Assembly: GCA_026390575.1 (NCBI GenBank)
Contig: JAPLFR010000007.1
Coordinates: 124,001 to 188,000 of the forward strand
Length of the DNA stretch: 64,000 bases
Reading direction: 5' to 3'
From: Ignavibacteriales bacterium
GTDB lineage: Bacteria > Bacteroidota > Ignavibacteria > UBA10030
Part shown: one piece after another, positions 18,144 through 28,600 of the stretch
Numbering within the stretch: position 1 is the first letter of the stretch
Layout: every line of letters begins with the position of its first letter
Position numbers and translations under genes: made by a program
The notes under the pieces: generated by a model
The model's input: the letters and a program-made list of their open reading frames with translations, nothing else
Databases searched by the model: none
Told to the model about the DNA's origin: nothing

Positions 18144-19609
18144 TTCATCTTCCCATTGTAGTGTTGGCGAGAAAGAATTTCGATCGTGCGAAGCTTATCT
18201 TTAAAATGATCATTCCGGTTTGCTGTCTCAACAGAAAGTGCAGCATCTGTGTTGCCTTCCCAGCGCCGGCAGAGATACAGCGGCTCATAGATTCTTCCGA
18301 TTTGATAGTGATGCGATAGTCGAAGCGCGATTGCATAATCTTCGCCATAACTCACATTGGGCATTCCACCAATCTCCCGCAACAACGCCGTGTTAAAAGC
18401 ACGCGGTGCACCAAGCCCGTTGACGCGGAGCGCATTATTCCTTCCGTTTGCCGGCGTCCATTCTTTATGATCGATGATACCTGGCGGAAGTTCCTCTAAT
18501 TTTATGTTCACTAATTTGTACGAACCAATCACCATCGCATAGTTACTGTGATGGAACTCATCGACAATTTTCTGAAGCGTATCCGGTCTGGAATAGATAT
18601 CATCGGAATCAAGTTGAATGACATACCGCCCGCAGCTGGCGGAGTAAATGGCTTCATTCCAGCAACCGCCAATACCCAGGTCTGTCCGGGGGGGAATTTG
18701 ATGTCTCACCAGCGGATTTTTTTCTGCAATATGTTGAAGCAGCTGTGTCGTGCCGTCGGTAGAATAATTGTCAACGACAATGCAGTTAAATGAAAATTTT
18801 GTCTTCTGCTCCAGAACGCTTTTCACAGCTTCGGCAATTGTATTTAAGCGATTCCGGACCGGAATGACAACGCTTGCCTCTACTGGAAAACGAATATCGT
18901 ACTTTGGTACCTTCTCAAATTTAGGTTTGAGAAATGCGTCGATGCGTTTTAGATGCTTGGTGGCAACCAATTCCATTTCTTTTTGGATTTGATATCCGGA
19001 AGGATTGACGTAATCAAATAATTTTTCGCCTGTTCTGCGTAGATCAGATTTTGTTTTCGAGTAAAGATATTCCTGTATATGGAAAAGTTGATGATCGATG
19101 GATACCTTCAAGCGAAGATCATAGAGTCCAGCATTCTCGACATCTTCGAGTTTTCCATAACGCTTCAGTGCTTTCTTGACGGCATTGGTGGAGAAAACGA
19201 GAACATGCCCGAAATCAAAAGTATCGCGAATACTGCCGAGTTGATATTCGTTTAATGGATGCTCGAAGCGATTCCCGTTCTTCTCGTCGTAATAGTCTGC
19301 GTACGTCATGCCGGCACCGGTGTGTTCGGTAATGTCAATCATTCGTTCCAAATCGAATTGATGTATCTTGACATTTTGGACGTTCAAAATAAAAAGAAAA
19401 TATTTCGTTTTGATTTTTGTAAGAACCTGGTTGAGCATCTTGCCTGATGTAAACGAATCCGTCTTTACGGCTTCGCATTTCAGATGCATGCCGGCATAAT
19501 CGCCGCTATGGATAATGAAGATCTTTTCAATAAGCGTTGAATCGATGAAACGGTTGATTGCTGTCTCGAAGTGTGGAGATGGAGAATATTGGAGAATAAT
19601 AGTGAGCAT
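18140..19609 (-). CDS. Family 2 glycosyltransferase with extra N-terminal domain
   Basis: A 489-residue protein. The C-terminal half is a GT-A family 2 transferase: [10 protein letters not shown] (245-254), [10 protein letters not shown] (278-287), the metal-binding DSDD (334-337) and GYDY-like [10 protein letters not shown] further on. The N-terminal 230 residues look like a second, degenerate GT-A unit ([16 protein letters not shown] ... FILNVQNV), with no clear DxD and perhaps a scaffold or acceptor-binding part. Soluble, no membrane helix. It heads the overlapping run GT-GNAT followed closely by DUF4922-SpoIID. Donor and acceptor are unknown. Confidence 0.85.
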   Translation of the reverse strand: MLTIILQYSPSPHFETAINRFIDSTLIEKIFIIHSGDYAGMHLKCEAVKTDSFTSGKMLNQVLTKIKTKYFLFILNVQNVKIHQFDLERMIDITEHTGAGMTYADYYDEKNGNRFEHPLNEYQLGSIRDTFDFGHVLVFSTNAVKKALKRYGKLEDVENAGLYDLRLKVSIDHQLFHIQEYLYSKTKSDLRRTGEKLFDYVNPSGYQIQKEMELVATKHLKRIDAFLKPKFEKVPKYDIRFPVEASVVIPVRNRLNTIAEAVKSVLEQKTKFSFNCIVVDNYSTDGTTQLLQHIAEKNPLVRHQIPPRTDLGIGGCWNEAIYSASCGRYVIQLDSDDIYSRPDTLQKIVDEFHHSNYAMVIGSYKLVNIKLEELPPGIIDHKEWTPANGRNNALRVNGLGAPRAFNTALLREIGGMPNVSYGEDYAIALRLSHHYQIGRIYEPLYLCRRWEGNTDAALSVETANRNDHFKDKLRTIEILSRQHYNGKMK

Positions 19610-19697
19610 CTTATATTCCGATTTTATCGATTATTTTTAACGCTTATTAATAACGCGGTGAACAAGAGTGATACAGAGGTTCTTCACATTATGGATT

Positions 19698-20693
19698 TCA
19701 GTGGTTCGTTAAGTCCTCTATTGTTGAATTGTTTTCACTATTGAGCGATTCATGATACAGACGAATCGCCATGAGAGCAGCGCCAACGACCGGAGATGAT
19801 TCGGCGTTATGAAGAGAAACAAGCGGTACTTCTCGCTTGATTGCTGAACGGATTTTACGTGAGTAAAAATTATCATTCATCAGCAAACTGCCGACAAATG
19901 CCAGCGGGCGTTTTGGTACACCCTTCCTCCCTTTATTCATCTTCATCAGAACTGCATCAATCACTTCAATCAGATCAGAACAAGCACGAATAAGAATTTT
20001 CTTTGCAGCCGGATCACCTTTCGATACCGCTTCCATCACGAGCGGCACAACAGAAGCGAAATCATATTTCTCTTCATAGATAGCGTCGATAATAGCCTCT
20101 TGAGTCCCAAGTCCGAATTTCTCATCAAATAATTTCACGAGTTTTGTTTTTTCACCGTAGCCATCGAGCAGTTTTGCTACAGCGCGAAATGCTTCTCGTC
20201 CAATCGCATAGCCGCTTCCTTCATCGCCAATGAATCTTCCCCATCCGCCGGCGCGATACACTTTATCACGTTCATCTTTTCCAAACACTATTGAACCGGT
20301 TCCGGCAATGACAACAATACCGGGCTTTCCACTGAATGCACCTTCCAGTGCGATCCGAGCGTCGCTTTCAATTGAGACTTTTTCGAGATGACAACTCCTC
20401 ATGCGCGCAACTTCCAATACTTTATCCATGATGCGCTGCTGATCAGGAACGCGGCCAGCTCCCGCTAGTCCCGCTACTATTGCACCGATTTGCGCTTCGC
20501 TGCATCCAACAGAATGACAGCATGTTTGAATAAGATCGAGAAGTGTGCTGGCGGTTTTCTCAATGCCAACGATGTGGAAGTTTGTCGGACCGCCCTGTGC
20601 TTCAGAAAGCATAATCCCGTCTAATGCACAAAGCACAGCGGTGGTTTTTGTTCCGCCGCCCTCGATACCGATAACATAAAGAGATTTATTCAT
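19698..20693 (-). CDS. BadF/BadG-type sugar kinase, N-acetylglucosamine kinase-like
   Basis: A 331-residue ASKHA-fold ATPase. The phosphate-1 motif GIEGGGTKTTAVL is at residues 9-21, the phosphate-2 region IAGTGSIVFG is near 128, and GGWGRFIGDEGSGYAIG (about 147-163) is diagnostic of the BadF/BadG family members that phosphorylate N-acetylglucosamine, glucosamine or N-acetylmuramic acid. In this neighbourhood (AmpG-like permease, SpoIID/LytB protein) a kinase for a wall-derived amino sugar is the most sensible reading, but the substrate is inferred. Confidence 0.87.
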   Translation of the reverse strand: MNKSLYVIGIEGGGTKTTAVLCALDGIMLSEAQGGPTNFHIVGIEKTASTLLDLIQTCCHSVGCSEAQIGAIVAGLAGAGRVPDQQRIMDKVLEVARMRSCHLEKVSIESDARIALEGAFSGKPGIVVIAGTGSIVFGKDERDKVYRAGGWGRFIGDEGSGYAIGREAFRAVAKLLDGYGEKTKLVKLFDEKFGLGTQEAIIDAIYEEKYDFASVVPLVMEAVSKGDPAAKKILIRACSDLIEVIDAVLMKMNKGRKGVPKRPLAFVGSLLMNDNFYSRKIRSAIKREVPLVSLHNAESSPVVGAALMAIRLYHESLNSENNSTIEDLTNH

Positions 20694-20927
20694 ACGTGAG
20701 AAAAATATTGGCGATAATTAGCATAAAAGCAACTATGGGAATGAAAAGTGACAAGTGATCATGGAACAATATTGAAGTACTTGCCATTCTTGAATGATTC
20801 CGTATTATCAATTCAATCGAAATATTCCTATTTTCAATAAGAAGGTATGAGAAATGAAACGATTTTCTTCGTTCATTGGTTCAAAAGTAAACAGAACAGA
20901 TAGATCGAAAACTCAAGAAAGGTATTT

Positions 20928-21416
20928 ATGAAACGCAGCATAATTTTCACGTTACTTCTCATATTGTTCTTAGTTCCTGTCAACAATGCGCAATCCATCC
21001 GACCACAGAAAGCTCCAAATTTTTCACTCAAGTCCTATGATGGTAAAATTGTCGAACTTGCCAAAATGAAAGGGAAAGTTGTAATTGTGAATTTCTGGGC
21101 AACGTGGTGTCCGCCATGCCGGGCCGAGATTCCAGATTTTATAAAAGTATATGATGCATATAAATCAAAGGGATTAGAAATTATCGGCATTGCACTCGAT
21201 GAAGATGGCTGGTCAGTAGTACAACCATTTATAGAGAAAAATAAAATAAATTATTCTATTGTGCTGGGGAACGCCCAGGTTGTGCAGGAGTACGGCGGCA
21301 TTGAAGGAATTCCGACAACGTTCATTGTAGATAAGAAAGGAAATATTGTTGATCATCAAGTAGGTATGCTGACAAAAACCATGCTGGAGCAGAAAATGAA
21401 AGTGTTGCTGAAATAA
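20928..21416 (+). CDS. ResA/TlpA-type thioredoxin
   Basis: A 162-residue exported thioredoxin with a signal peptide or anchor (residues 1-21) and the redox motif WCPPC (Cys61, Cys64) in NFWATWCPPCRAE. The AhpC/TSA-Redoxin fold follows, with IEGIPTTFIVDKKG holding the cis-proline. ResA and TlpA reduce apocytochrome or copper-site disulfides outside the cytoplasm. The ribosome site AAGAAAGG precedes the ATG. It is followed after about 80 bases by a DsbD-type transporter that would supply its electrons. Confidence 0.92.
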   Translation: MKRSIIFTLLLILFLVPVNNAQSIRPQKAPNFSLKSYDGKIVELAKMKGKVVIVNFWATWCPPCRAEIPDFIKVYDAYKSKGLEIIGIALDEDGWSVVQPFIEKNKINYSIVLGNAQVVQEYGGIEGIPTTFIVDKKGNIVDHQVGMLTKTMLEQKMKVLLK

Positions 21417-21497
21417 CATTATCTTGGCGGATTCGCATTGTTACCTGAAATGCAGAACTGTCAATTCCATACATCCGGACGACAGGCAAAAACAGTT

Positions 21498-23267
21498 ATG
21501 AAACATTTTCTTTACATACTTATTGCAATTCTCTCTCTTGCCCCGGCACTCGTCGCTCAACCATTGTCAACAGCACAGCAAGTACATGAAAGTGTGATCC
21601 TCTCAGCAGACAAAATGCAAGCTGGCGGTACTCTGCAGATTGCTCTGCAATTGAACATCAATAATGAGTGGCATATCAATTCACACACCCCGACGTTTGA
21701 CTATCTGATTGGTACAACCTTCGAGCTTCAATCGAAGGAAGGCATCATACTTGCTGACGTGCAGTATCCAAAAGGCAAACTTGTTTCACTCTCTTTCGCC
21801 GAGCAGCCGATCGACGTCTACGAAGGAACGACCACGATCTTTGCCTCTCTAAGAATTTCCGATAAACTGCAACCTGGTACCGATACAGTAAGAGGAAGTG
21901 TCATTGCTCAAGCGTGTAATAATCAAATATGTTTAGCTCCTTCGACCATCGATGTCATAATCCCCGTACAGATTGTTGGAGCCGATGAAACGGTAGCACT
22001 TCTGCATCAAGACATCTTTGCCAATTACAAACCGTCAGAATCTGTTTATGCTGAAACAAAAAATGATATCGCAGCAATGTTCGAAGCAAAAGGCTCGTTG
22101 TTGACTTTCTTCGCTATTTTTCTCATAGGTCTTGCACTGAATCTTACGCCGTGTGTCTATCCGATGCTGTCTGTCACCGTCTCTCTCTTTGGTTCACAAA
22201 CAGAAACAAAACTATTGCGCGTTTTCATCAAAGCTCTTATTTATGTTCTCGGTATCGCCACAATGTACAGCGTACTTGGAGTTATGGCGGCGCTTGGCGG
22301 CGGATTATTTGGAAGCTGGCTCCAAAGTCCGTGGGTGCTTGGCGGTATCTCGGCATTATTGTTTGCTCTTGCACTCAGTTCGTTCGGTTTGTATCAAATA
22401 CAAATGCCGTTTTGGCTGACAAGCAAATTGGGCGGAACAACAGGCAGCGGATTCATTGCAATTTATTTATCGGGACTCGTCGTAGGCGTCTTTGCCGCGC
22501 CGTGTGTTGGTCCGCCGGTGATTGCATTGCTCACATTCGTCGCAGCGAAAAGAAGCGTGTCGTTTGGTTTCTGGTCGTTCTTCACATTGGCGCTCGGACT
22601 TGGATTCCCCTATTTAATTCTCGGCACATTCTCCGGCCTTCTTAAAAAGATTCCGCGCTCAGGTTCGTGGTTAGTGTGGGTGGAGCACATTTTCGGTGTT
22701 ATTCTCATTGGGGCGTCATTATTTTATCTCTCACTCGCGATCGCACCGAAGGAAGCACTCTACGTCGTCCCGCTGGTTCTCGTTATTGGAGGTATCTATC
22801 TTGGATTTATCGAAGATTCGGGTAAGGAAAAACCCACACTAAGAAACATCCAATGGATATTCGGTACATTCGCCGTTCTTGCTGGACTTGTATTTGCTAA
22901 CAGCATGCGGGATAAAGGTATGGTATGGGAAACTTATTCTGATGTAGATTTTTTTGAAGCGAAAGAGAACGGAATGCCCGTGGTACTCGATTTCTATGCC
23001 GATTGGTGTATTCCGTGTTTGGAACTTGACCGAAATACGTGGACAGATGAAGATGTTATTCACGCCACAAAAGACATAAAAAGGATAAAAGTGGATTTGA
23101 CACATTTTGATTCACCGGAAGCAGAAGTATTGCGGAAGAAATTCAATATCTCCGGCGTTCCTACGGTCATATTCATCAAGGTTGACGGAACAGAAGCGAC
23201 TGATTCACGCATTGTTGGATTCATACCTCCGAAAGAGTTCCTGATAAAGCTGAAACAAGCACTGTAG
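21498..23267 (+). CDS. DsbD-type thiol:disulfide interchange protein
   Basis: A 589-residue three-part protein that carries reducing power across the inner membrane. A signal peptide (MKHFLYIL ... ALVAQ) leads to a periplasmic N-terminal domain with the pair CNNQIC (about residue 150). An eight-helix DsbD core follows with its two buried cysteines in NLTPCVYPM and AAPCVGPPV. The C-terminal thioredoxin domain has WCIPC in DFYADWCIPCLELD, and IVGF near the end. The start at 21498 gives a proper signal peptide; the frame is open 20 codons further upstream. It works with the ResA-like protein just before it. Confidence 0.93.
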   Translation: MKHFLYILIAILSLAPALVAQPLSTAQQVHESVILSADKMQAGGTLQIALQLNINNEWHINSHTPTFDYLIGTTFELQSKEGIILADVQYPKGKLVSLSFAEQPIDVYEGTTTIFASLRISDKLQPGTDTVRGSVIAQACNNQICLAPSTIDVIIPVQIVGADETVALLHQDIFANYKPSESVYAETKNDIAAMFEAKGSLLTFFAIFLIGLALNLTPCVYPMLSVTVSLFGSQTETKLLRVFIKALIYVLGIATMYSVLGVMAALGGGLFGSWLQSPWVLGGISALLFALALSSFGLYQIQMPFWLTSKLGGTTGSGFIAIYLSGLVVGVFAAPCVGPPVIALLTFVAAKRSVSFGFWSFFTLALGLGFPYLILGTFSGLLKKIPRSGSWLVWVEHIFGVILIGASLFYLSLAIAPKEALYVVPLVLVIGGIYLGFIEDSGKEKPTLRNIQWIFGTFAVLAGLVFANSMRDKGMVWETYSDVDFFEAKENGMPVVLDFYADWCIPCLELDRNTWTDEDVIHATKDIKRIKVDLTHFDSPEAEVLRKKFNISGVPTVIFIKVDGTEATDSRIVGFIPPKEFLIKLKQAL

Positions 23268-23301
23268 CAAATTTTAACCATTTACAATAACAGGTATTGG
23301 T

Positions 23302-23721
23302 ATGAAGAAATTATCGATCATTGTTCTCGCCACAATCATCATCACTGTTGTTTTGTCTGCACAGGGTAAGATGGACAAGAAAGAATTGCGCAATAAATCT
23401 CATTCGATGATCGGGTATTTGGTCGATCAAAGTTGCGGCAAAAGAATGGTCATGGATGACGTAAAGAAATCCGATGCCAAAGCTGCGAGACACACAAAAG
23501 ATTGTGCGCTCGATGAAGTTTGCAGTGCAAAGGGTTACGGTCTTGTAGCGGGTGGTAAATTTTATACGTTTGACGACGCTGGAAACAAGAAAGCTGCCAA
23601 ATACTTAAACGCCACAAAAAAAGAAAACCACTTTAAGGTGGAAGTCGCTGGTATGATGGATGGCGATAAGATGAAAGTAGAATCGATCAAGGACTTCAAG
23701 CCCATAGGAAAGAAGAAATAA
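23302..23721 (+). CDS. Exported Cys-containing protein of unknown function
   Basis: A 139-residue exported protein with a signal peptide (1-20, cleavage near LSA). The mature part has the pattern GYLVDQSCGKR (Cys45), HTKDCALDEVC (His64, Cys68, Cys74) and GYGLVAGGKFYTFDDAGN. Similar 'GYLVDxxC ... HTKxC ... C ... GGKF..FD..GN' proteins occur as hypotheticals in several phyla. The spaced Cys/His could bind metal or form disulfides. It lies 35 bases after the DsbD gene, so it is probably co-transcribed and may be a client of that redox system. No function is established. Confidence 0.8.
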   Translation: MKKLSIIVLATIIITVVLSAQGKMDKKELRNKSHSMIGYLVDQSCGKRMVMDDVKKSDAKAARHTKDCALDEVCSAKGYGLVAGGKFYTFDDAGNKKAAKYLNATKKENHFKVEVAGMMDGDKMKVESIKDFKPIGKKK

Positions 23722-23773
23722 CGTTCAGTAGATTATTTTGATCCCGTGGCTGACCAAAAAGTACCGAAAACAT

Positions 23774-23836
23774 GGTAGTCGAAGACTTTAGTCTTCGTTT
23801 ATTATCTGAAAACGAAACCTGAAGGTTTCGACTACC
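23774..23836. repeat. Nested intergenic palindrome
   Basis: An outer 10-bp inverted repeat (GGTAGTCGAA ... TTCGACTACC) encloses two hairpins, CGAAGAC-TTTA-GTCTTCG and CGAAACCT-GA-AGGTTTCG. There is no run of T after it, so it is a palindromic repeat rather than a good terminator. It fills the gap between the Cys protein and the next gene. Confidence 0.7.
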
Positions 23837-24006
23837 GTTAATTTTACACTTTTGGTCAACCTCGGGATTTTTATACCGCTCAGCTTACCTGTTCCTTTTT
23901 TGCATTCACAGTCTGCTTTTGGTATATTGATTTTATCATGCCTCCTGTAAACATCATTCCGACAATTTGAAACTCCTGAAGGCTATCATCGTATTTTATA
24001 ACCACT

Positions 24007-24225
24007 ATGCCTGATAACATTCTATTATTGATCTTCGGAATTCTCTCTACACTTGCTCTGCTTATCGGCTGTTTCGCAATCTATTTTGCAGTAAAGAATG
24101 CCAGGAAAAAAGACGGCGAGCTGATGATGGTATTTTGGGCGGTCATTGCTCTTGCCGGCCTCACGTTTGCCGGAATGAGCTGGGCATATTTCCTCATTCC
24201 AATTCTGGTCAATAGGTTATTTTAA
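24007..24225 (+). CDS. Small two-helix membrane protein (72 aa)
   Basis: A 72-residue protein with two clear membrane helices (about residues 4-28 and 42-64) joined by a positively charged loop KNARKKDGE. No ribosome site is obvious before the ATG, and I recognise no family. The composition is strongly membrane-like, which argues for a real gene. Confidence 0.55.
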   Translation: MPDNILLLIFGILSTLALLIGCFAIYFAVKNARKKDGELMMVFWAVIALAGLTFAGMSWAYFLIPILVNRLF

Positions 24226-24780
24226 CTTATTTTTATTCTCCTTACCTCAATGTTGAGCTCCTGACGGAGTTCTCTCACTTTTATCGGTTCGTGTTACAAA
24301 CATGTGGCTCCTACGGAGTCGTTCATTCAAATCTGAAATCTACAAATCCCGTAGGCTTGCCCGCCGTAGTGAAGAACTACACGTAGGCGGGGATTGCACG
24401 TTTATAATCCTCTAACAATATAGAGTAGAACTCCATGGGAGTTCCACACTGATATGAGGTTTTAAACAGAGGACGCACTAAAAGCTGTTCTTGAGCCAGG
24501 GGAAGTAATGCGTACCAAGAAACAGAAGAAATATTCGAGAACAATTACTGTATTCTCTGTAGTGATAAATGTGACAGACTACTTGTTAAAATACGACATA
24601 CAAAACCTTGACAGAACGGATAACTTTCATTAACATCTCGCTGGTGGTAGTGAGGCAATGGGAGTTTACCACTTAAAACATCGATGCTTTTTAATTCAAT
24701 CTAAATCTAATCTATATCTATGAAGACATGTGTGCGATTACAGGCAGAAGAAAATAAAAACAAAATATCACGCGTTTGCG
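24226..24780. other. Spacer with CTCC/GGAG palindromes, no gene seen
   Basis: This stretch holds several short palindromes of the 'gctcCTACGGAGc' kind: GAGCTCC-TGAC-GGAGTTC (about 24255-24272), GGCTCC-TAC-GGAGTC (about 24306-24320) and AACTCCATGGGAGTT (about 24431-24445). Such units between genes are common in Ignavibacteria and Bacteroidota assemblies. Open frames here are short and lack ribosome sites. Confidence 0.5.
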
Positions 24781-24783
24781 TGA

Positions 24784-24812
24784 TTGACAGGAAGAAAATA
24801 CGTTCATATATT
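24784..24812 (+). promoter_or_regulatory. Predicted sigma-70-type promoter
   Basis: TTGACA, 17-bp spacer, TATATT. It would drive the outer-membrane protein gene at 24991 with a leader of about 170 bases. A 7-bp hairpin (ATCACGC-GTTT-GCGTGAT, 24769-24786) overlaps the -35 box and could be an operator. Motif match only. Confidence 0.55.
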
Positions 24813-24990
24813 GCCCGCGCCAAACTAACCGTCACATCGAAGATCTTTGTATGAAGAAGTATTAACACATTATTCTCTCTGTTGTGTTCTTAGTTGCATT
24901 GCTTTTTAATCTCCCCCGCTTACGTTTCACGTCGGCGGACAGGTAACCCCTCCCAGCTTGGGAGTGCCACAGTGATAAATTGGAGTTTAT

Positions 24991-25605
24991 ATGAAAAATA
25001 TTTTTAAGATCCTCGTTATTCTTACAGTTTTTAGTACAATAGGATATGCACAGTTAAACATTAATTATGGTATTAAAGGAGGTTTGAATTACTCTTCTTG
25101 GTGGAGTGGAAATTCAATTTGGATAACCCAGTATGCCATAGGAGGATCTTTCGAGTTCCAATTTAAAGCTGTCTCAATCCAACCAGAGATTTTCTACAGT
25201 AAAAAAGGGGCTAAAATCGATGACATTATTTACGTAGCGGGCATAGCGCACAATGTTGTTCATACAAAAACACTTGCATACCTTGACATTCCGTTGCTCG
25301 TAAAGATTCATCTACCTCAGCCGATAAACGGAATTTCCCTGTTGATTGGCCCGTCGCTTGGAATTCTATTAAGTGCAAACGATAACATTGAGGGTGAAGG
25401 AATTTCAAGCAGTATAGATAATAAAAATGATTATTCAAATAAAGATCTTGGTTTAGTGATTGGAACAGGTATAGATATTCCTCTTGAAATAATCTGTTTA
25501 ACAATTGATGCACGGTACGAATTTGGAATATGGACACTGGATCCCAGCGAACGAAAAGGTGTGTATAATCGAACTGTATCAATTTACATTGGAATTGTTT
25601 TTTAG
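24991..25605 (+). CDS. Outer-membrane beta-barrel protein (PorT/OMP_b-brl type)
   Basis: A 204-residue exported barrel. The signal peptide ends near GYAQ. The mature chain begins LNINYGIKGGLNYSSWW, then shows YAIGGSFEFQF, VSIQPEIFYSKKG, LAYLDIPLLVKIH and GISLLIGPSLGILL. This is the strand pattern of the eight-stranded 'outer membrane protein beta-barrel' family (PF13568 type, which includes PorT), closing with a C-terminal aromatic strand VSIYIGIVF. A TTGGAG ribosome site is present. Function unknown. It directly precedes a T9SS-exported protein but is not proof of a secretion role. Confidence 0.8.
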   Translation: MKNIFKILVILTVFSTIGYAQLNINYGIKGGLNYSSWWSGNSIWITQYAIGGSFEFQFKAVSIQPEIFYSKKGAKIDDIIYVAGIAHNVVHTKTLAYLDIPLLVKIHLPQPINGISLLIGPSLGILLSANDNIEGEGISSSIDNKNDYSNKDLGLVIGTGIDIPLEIICLTIDARYEFGIWTLDPSERKGVYNRTVSIYIGIVF

Positions 25606-25661
25606 CAAAGTTTCGTATTAAAATATTAAACACAATCTTACACTATCAAGAGGGGGTATCC

Positions 25662-28600
25662 ATGGGAAAAACAAATATTCACTTACTTTGTCTTGTAACC
25701 ATATTGATTTTGTTATTCGAATCGAATACACTCATGGGCCAATTTATAGTTCCAAGTAATAGATTAGGAAATTGGACTTCAGTAGGATATAGCTCGGCTC
25801 AGCGAACGATTCCCCGGCATTTCGATAACAACTTCGATATGAAAACTATGTTTGGTGCTAATGGAAATGGTGTAGCCGATAACACTCAACCGTTGAGTGA
25901 TGCATTAACACACTGTAGAAATAGTAATCTTTCGTCAGCGGTATTGATATTTCCTCCTGGCACTTATAGATTCAATTCGCAAATTCTCCTTAATGGTTTG
26001 ACTAATATTAGAAGGACAGATGGCAGCACAATTAGAATCGTATTACATGGTTATGGATCAAACCTTACAACGTTTAAATTCGATAGTTATAATATTGCAG
26101 GGTCAATGATTCAGATAAATAGTGCAAACGGAGTAGGTATAGAAAATTTAAGTTTAATCCGTGACAATAATTACGTACATAATCCAGCCGGAATGGATCA
26201 ACACTATATTGCATTCTCTAGTTCAACGAGTTGTTGGGTTTATGGTGTTGAGGCTGTAAAAGCAGTAACACATCATGTGAATATTTCAGGTGGAAATAAT
26301 ATCGTCATAAAAGGATGCTATTTCCATGAAGCTGATGATTATGGTGTAGGGGGACGCGGATATGGAGTAAATATTAGCTATGATGCGAACAATTGTCTTG
26401 TGGAAGATAACATATTTAGATACTTGAGACATAGTATTGCATTTCAATTTGGTGCATACAACAATGTTGCAGGATATAATTTTATTCGTGACGGACATGC
26501 AACAGATGGTGATGGCGATTACATTGAAACAGGAATTACTTGCCACGGATCTGGAAACGGGGGCAATTTAATCGAGGGAAATATTGTTGATCTATTGGGA
26601 GCAGATAATGTAAATGGACTAGGTGGTAACGATAATACCTTTTTTAGAAATAGAGTCGATAAGTATTTCCGACTAGGGAATCATAGAACAACAAATAAAT
26701 TCGAAAGCAATTATGTAAATATTATTGGAAATCACCTTGAAGAAAATTATGCCCATTTCACACCAGAATATGGGGATGGTGTACTATGTCATGCTACCGC
26801 TCTTGAAATATATGCAGAGATTCGTGAACGTAGTCCTGTAAACCATGCGACCTATATAAACTGGGTTGAAGGTCTTTTTGGAGGTCCTCCATCTGCTTCG
26901 GAAGAGGAATTTTTCCTACCGGATATTTCATATTATTATCCAAACGATGTGAACTCACGCCCTAGCTTTTTAAATGTGTCGGGTGTTTCGTGGCCGCCAA
27001 TTGGACCACATTTAGTAGGTCAAACCAACGTACCACTTCTCAGTCAATCAAATGCAGCTGAAAAACGTTGGCTTGGCAGTAGCATCCTGACTGTGGCTGC
27101 TGATCCACTAATATATAACATTACATTAAGCCCAGCTCAATTAGAAGGTGGGGGATCGGTAAATCGCTCATATAAAATAGATGGAATTAATGTTCTCTAC
27201 ACATCTTATAATGGGCAGGGCTACACAACTGTTGAAGCTGTTTCCTCTTATAATGATTTTAAGAAATGGAGTGACGAATCCACAGAAAATCCGCGGACAC
27301 TTGTAGCAGATTTGAATTCCTACGCAATCTTTGAATCGCCCGTTGCCTCGGGTATTCTTCAACAAAATACAAGATGGAATATCGCAAAAACATTAACAGG
27401 TGATGTATATGTACCTTGGCCTATTACATTAACAATAGCATCGAACGTGACTATCGATTTCGGAACTCATATCATTGTTTCAACAGGTGGAACAATAGTC
27501 GATCAAAGTGGAACGGTTATTTGTGCTTATTTAACGCAAAGCAATGTATTAATAGGACTTTTCCCAACAATACAATCTGCTGTAAATTACTCTTCTTCCG
27601 GTCAAACGGTGGAACTGCAGGCTAGAACACACAATGAGAGTTTTTCTCTTAATTCAAAATCCGGGATAACTATTTCGGGAGCAGGGATAAATAATACGAC
27701 AATAAATGGCCCGGTTACTTTTAACAGTTCTCAAAATTGCACAATGACAGATCTGACGGTAGCAAACAATATTTCTTTAAATTATGGCAACAATTATAAT
27801 TATTTAAATAATTTAAAAATTCTGGGAAATATACAACCTAATATGGGTTCATATTCAAATATGACAAATGTAGATTTGACAGCGCCAAATTCTGTGGGGA
27901 TAATGCCAGGGTATTCTCATGTTGAAGTGCATTACTCTCCAATACAAAACAGATCTGTGGCAGGAATATACGCAACCTGGGTGAATATGTCGGTCTTTAA
28001 TTCCATGCTATGTACTAATGGACCATTATTTAATCGGTTAGATGTAGTAAGTAATAACAGTCCTGACATTAATTTACATTGCTGCTGGTTTAGTAATCCT
28101 GATCCAGGATCGACTGTCAGCGGAAGTTATATCCATTGGGATTGGTGGAGTGGCTGCGGTCTGTACAAAGAAGCAGCCGCATCGGACAACGCATTGTCAT
28201 ATAAAATTAAAGAATTACCCTCCGCTCTGGAAGGATTAAGTGAAGAGAAAAAAAATGCAGGGAAAGATGATTATAAAAAGGTCATGGAGAGCCATAGGGC
28301 ATTATTTGATAAAATAAGGGGAGAGAATAATGGTAAGCTGATTGAATTCAAACAATATGAAAAAGAACTTACCGGCATTATCTCTCAATTTAAGGATATC
28401 ATGAAAAAATATCCGGGCTCAGTTTCATCAGTTCAATCATTGCAAGAAGTTATTAGTTACTGCCGTCTGCTTCAGGATAAGCAATCGGCAAAACAAGTAT
28501 TAAGCAATCTTCTTGCAGATAAAAAATATGAAAAAGTATATTCTCATATTAAGTTGTTATCTATTCCGCTTTACATAGATGATCAAAATTATGATGGCGC

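Noticed and set aside
20854-20931. 25-codon frame just before the ResA-like gene
   Set aside because: Could be a leader peptide, but the frame is short, unconserved to my knowledge and only overlaps the next start by chance-like ATGA.
24720-24854. 44-codon plus-strand frame
   Set aside because: No ribosome site, overlaps a predicted promoter, and the composition is not convincing.
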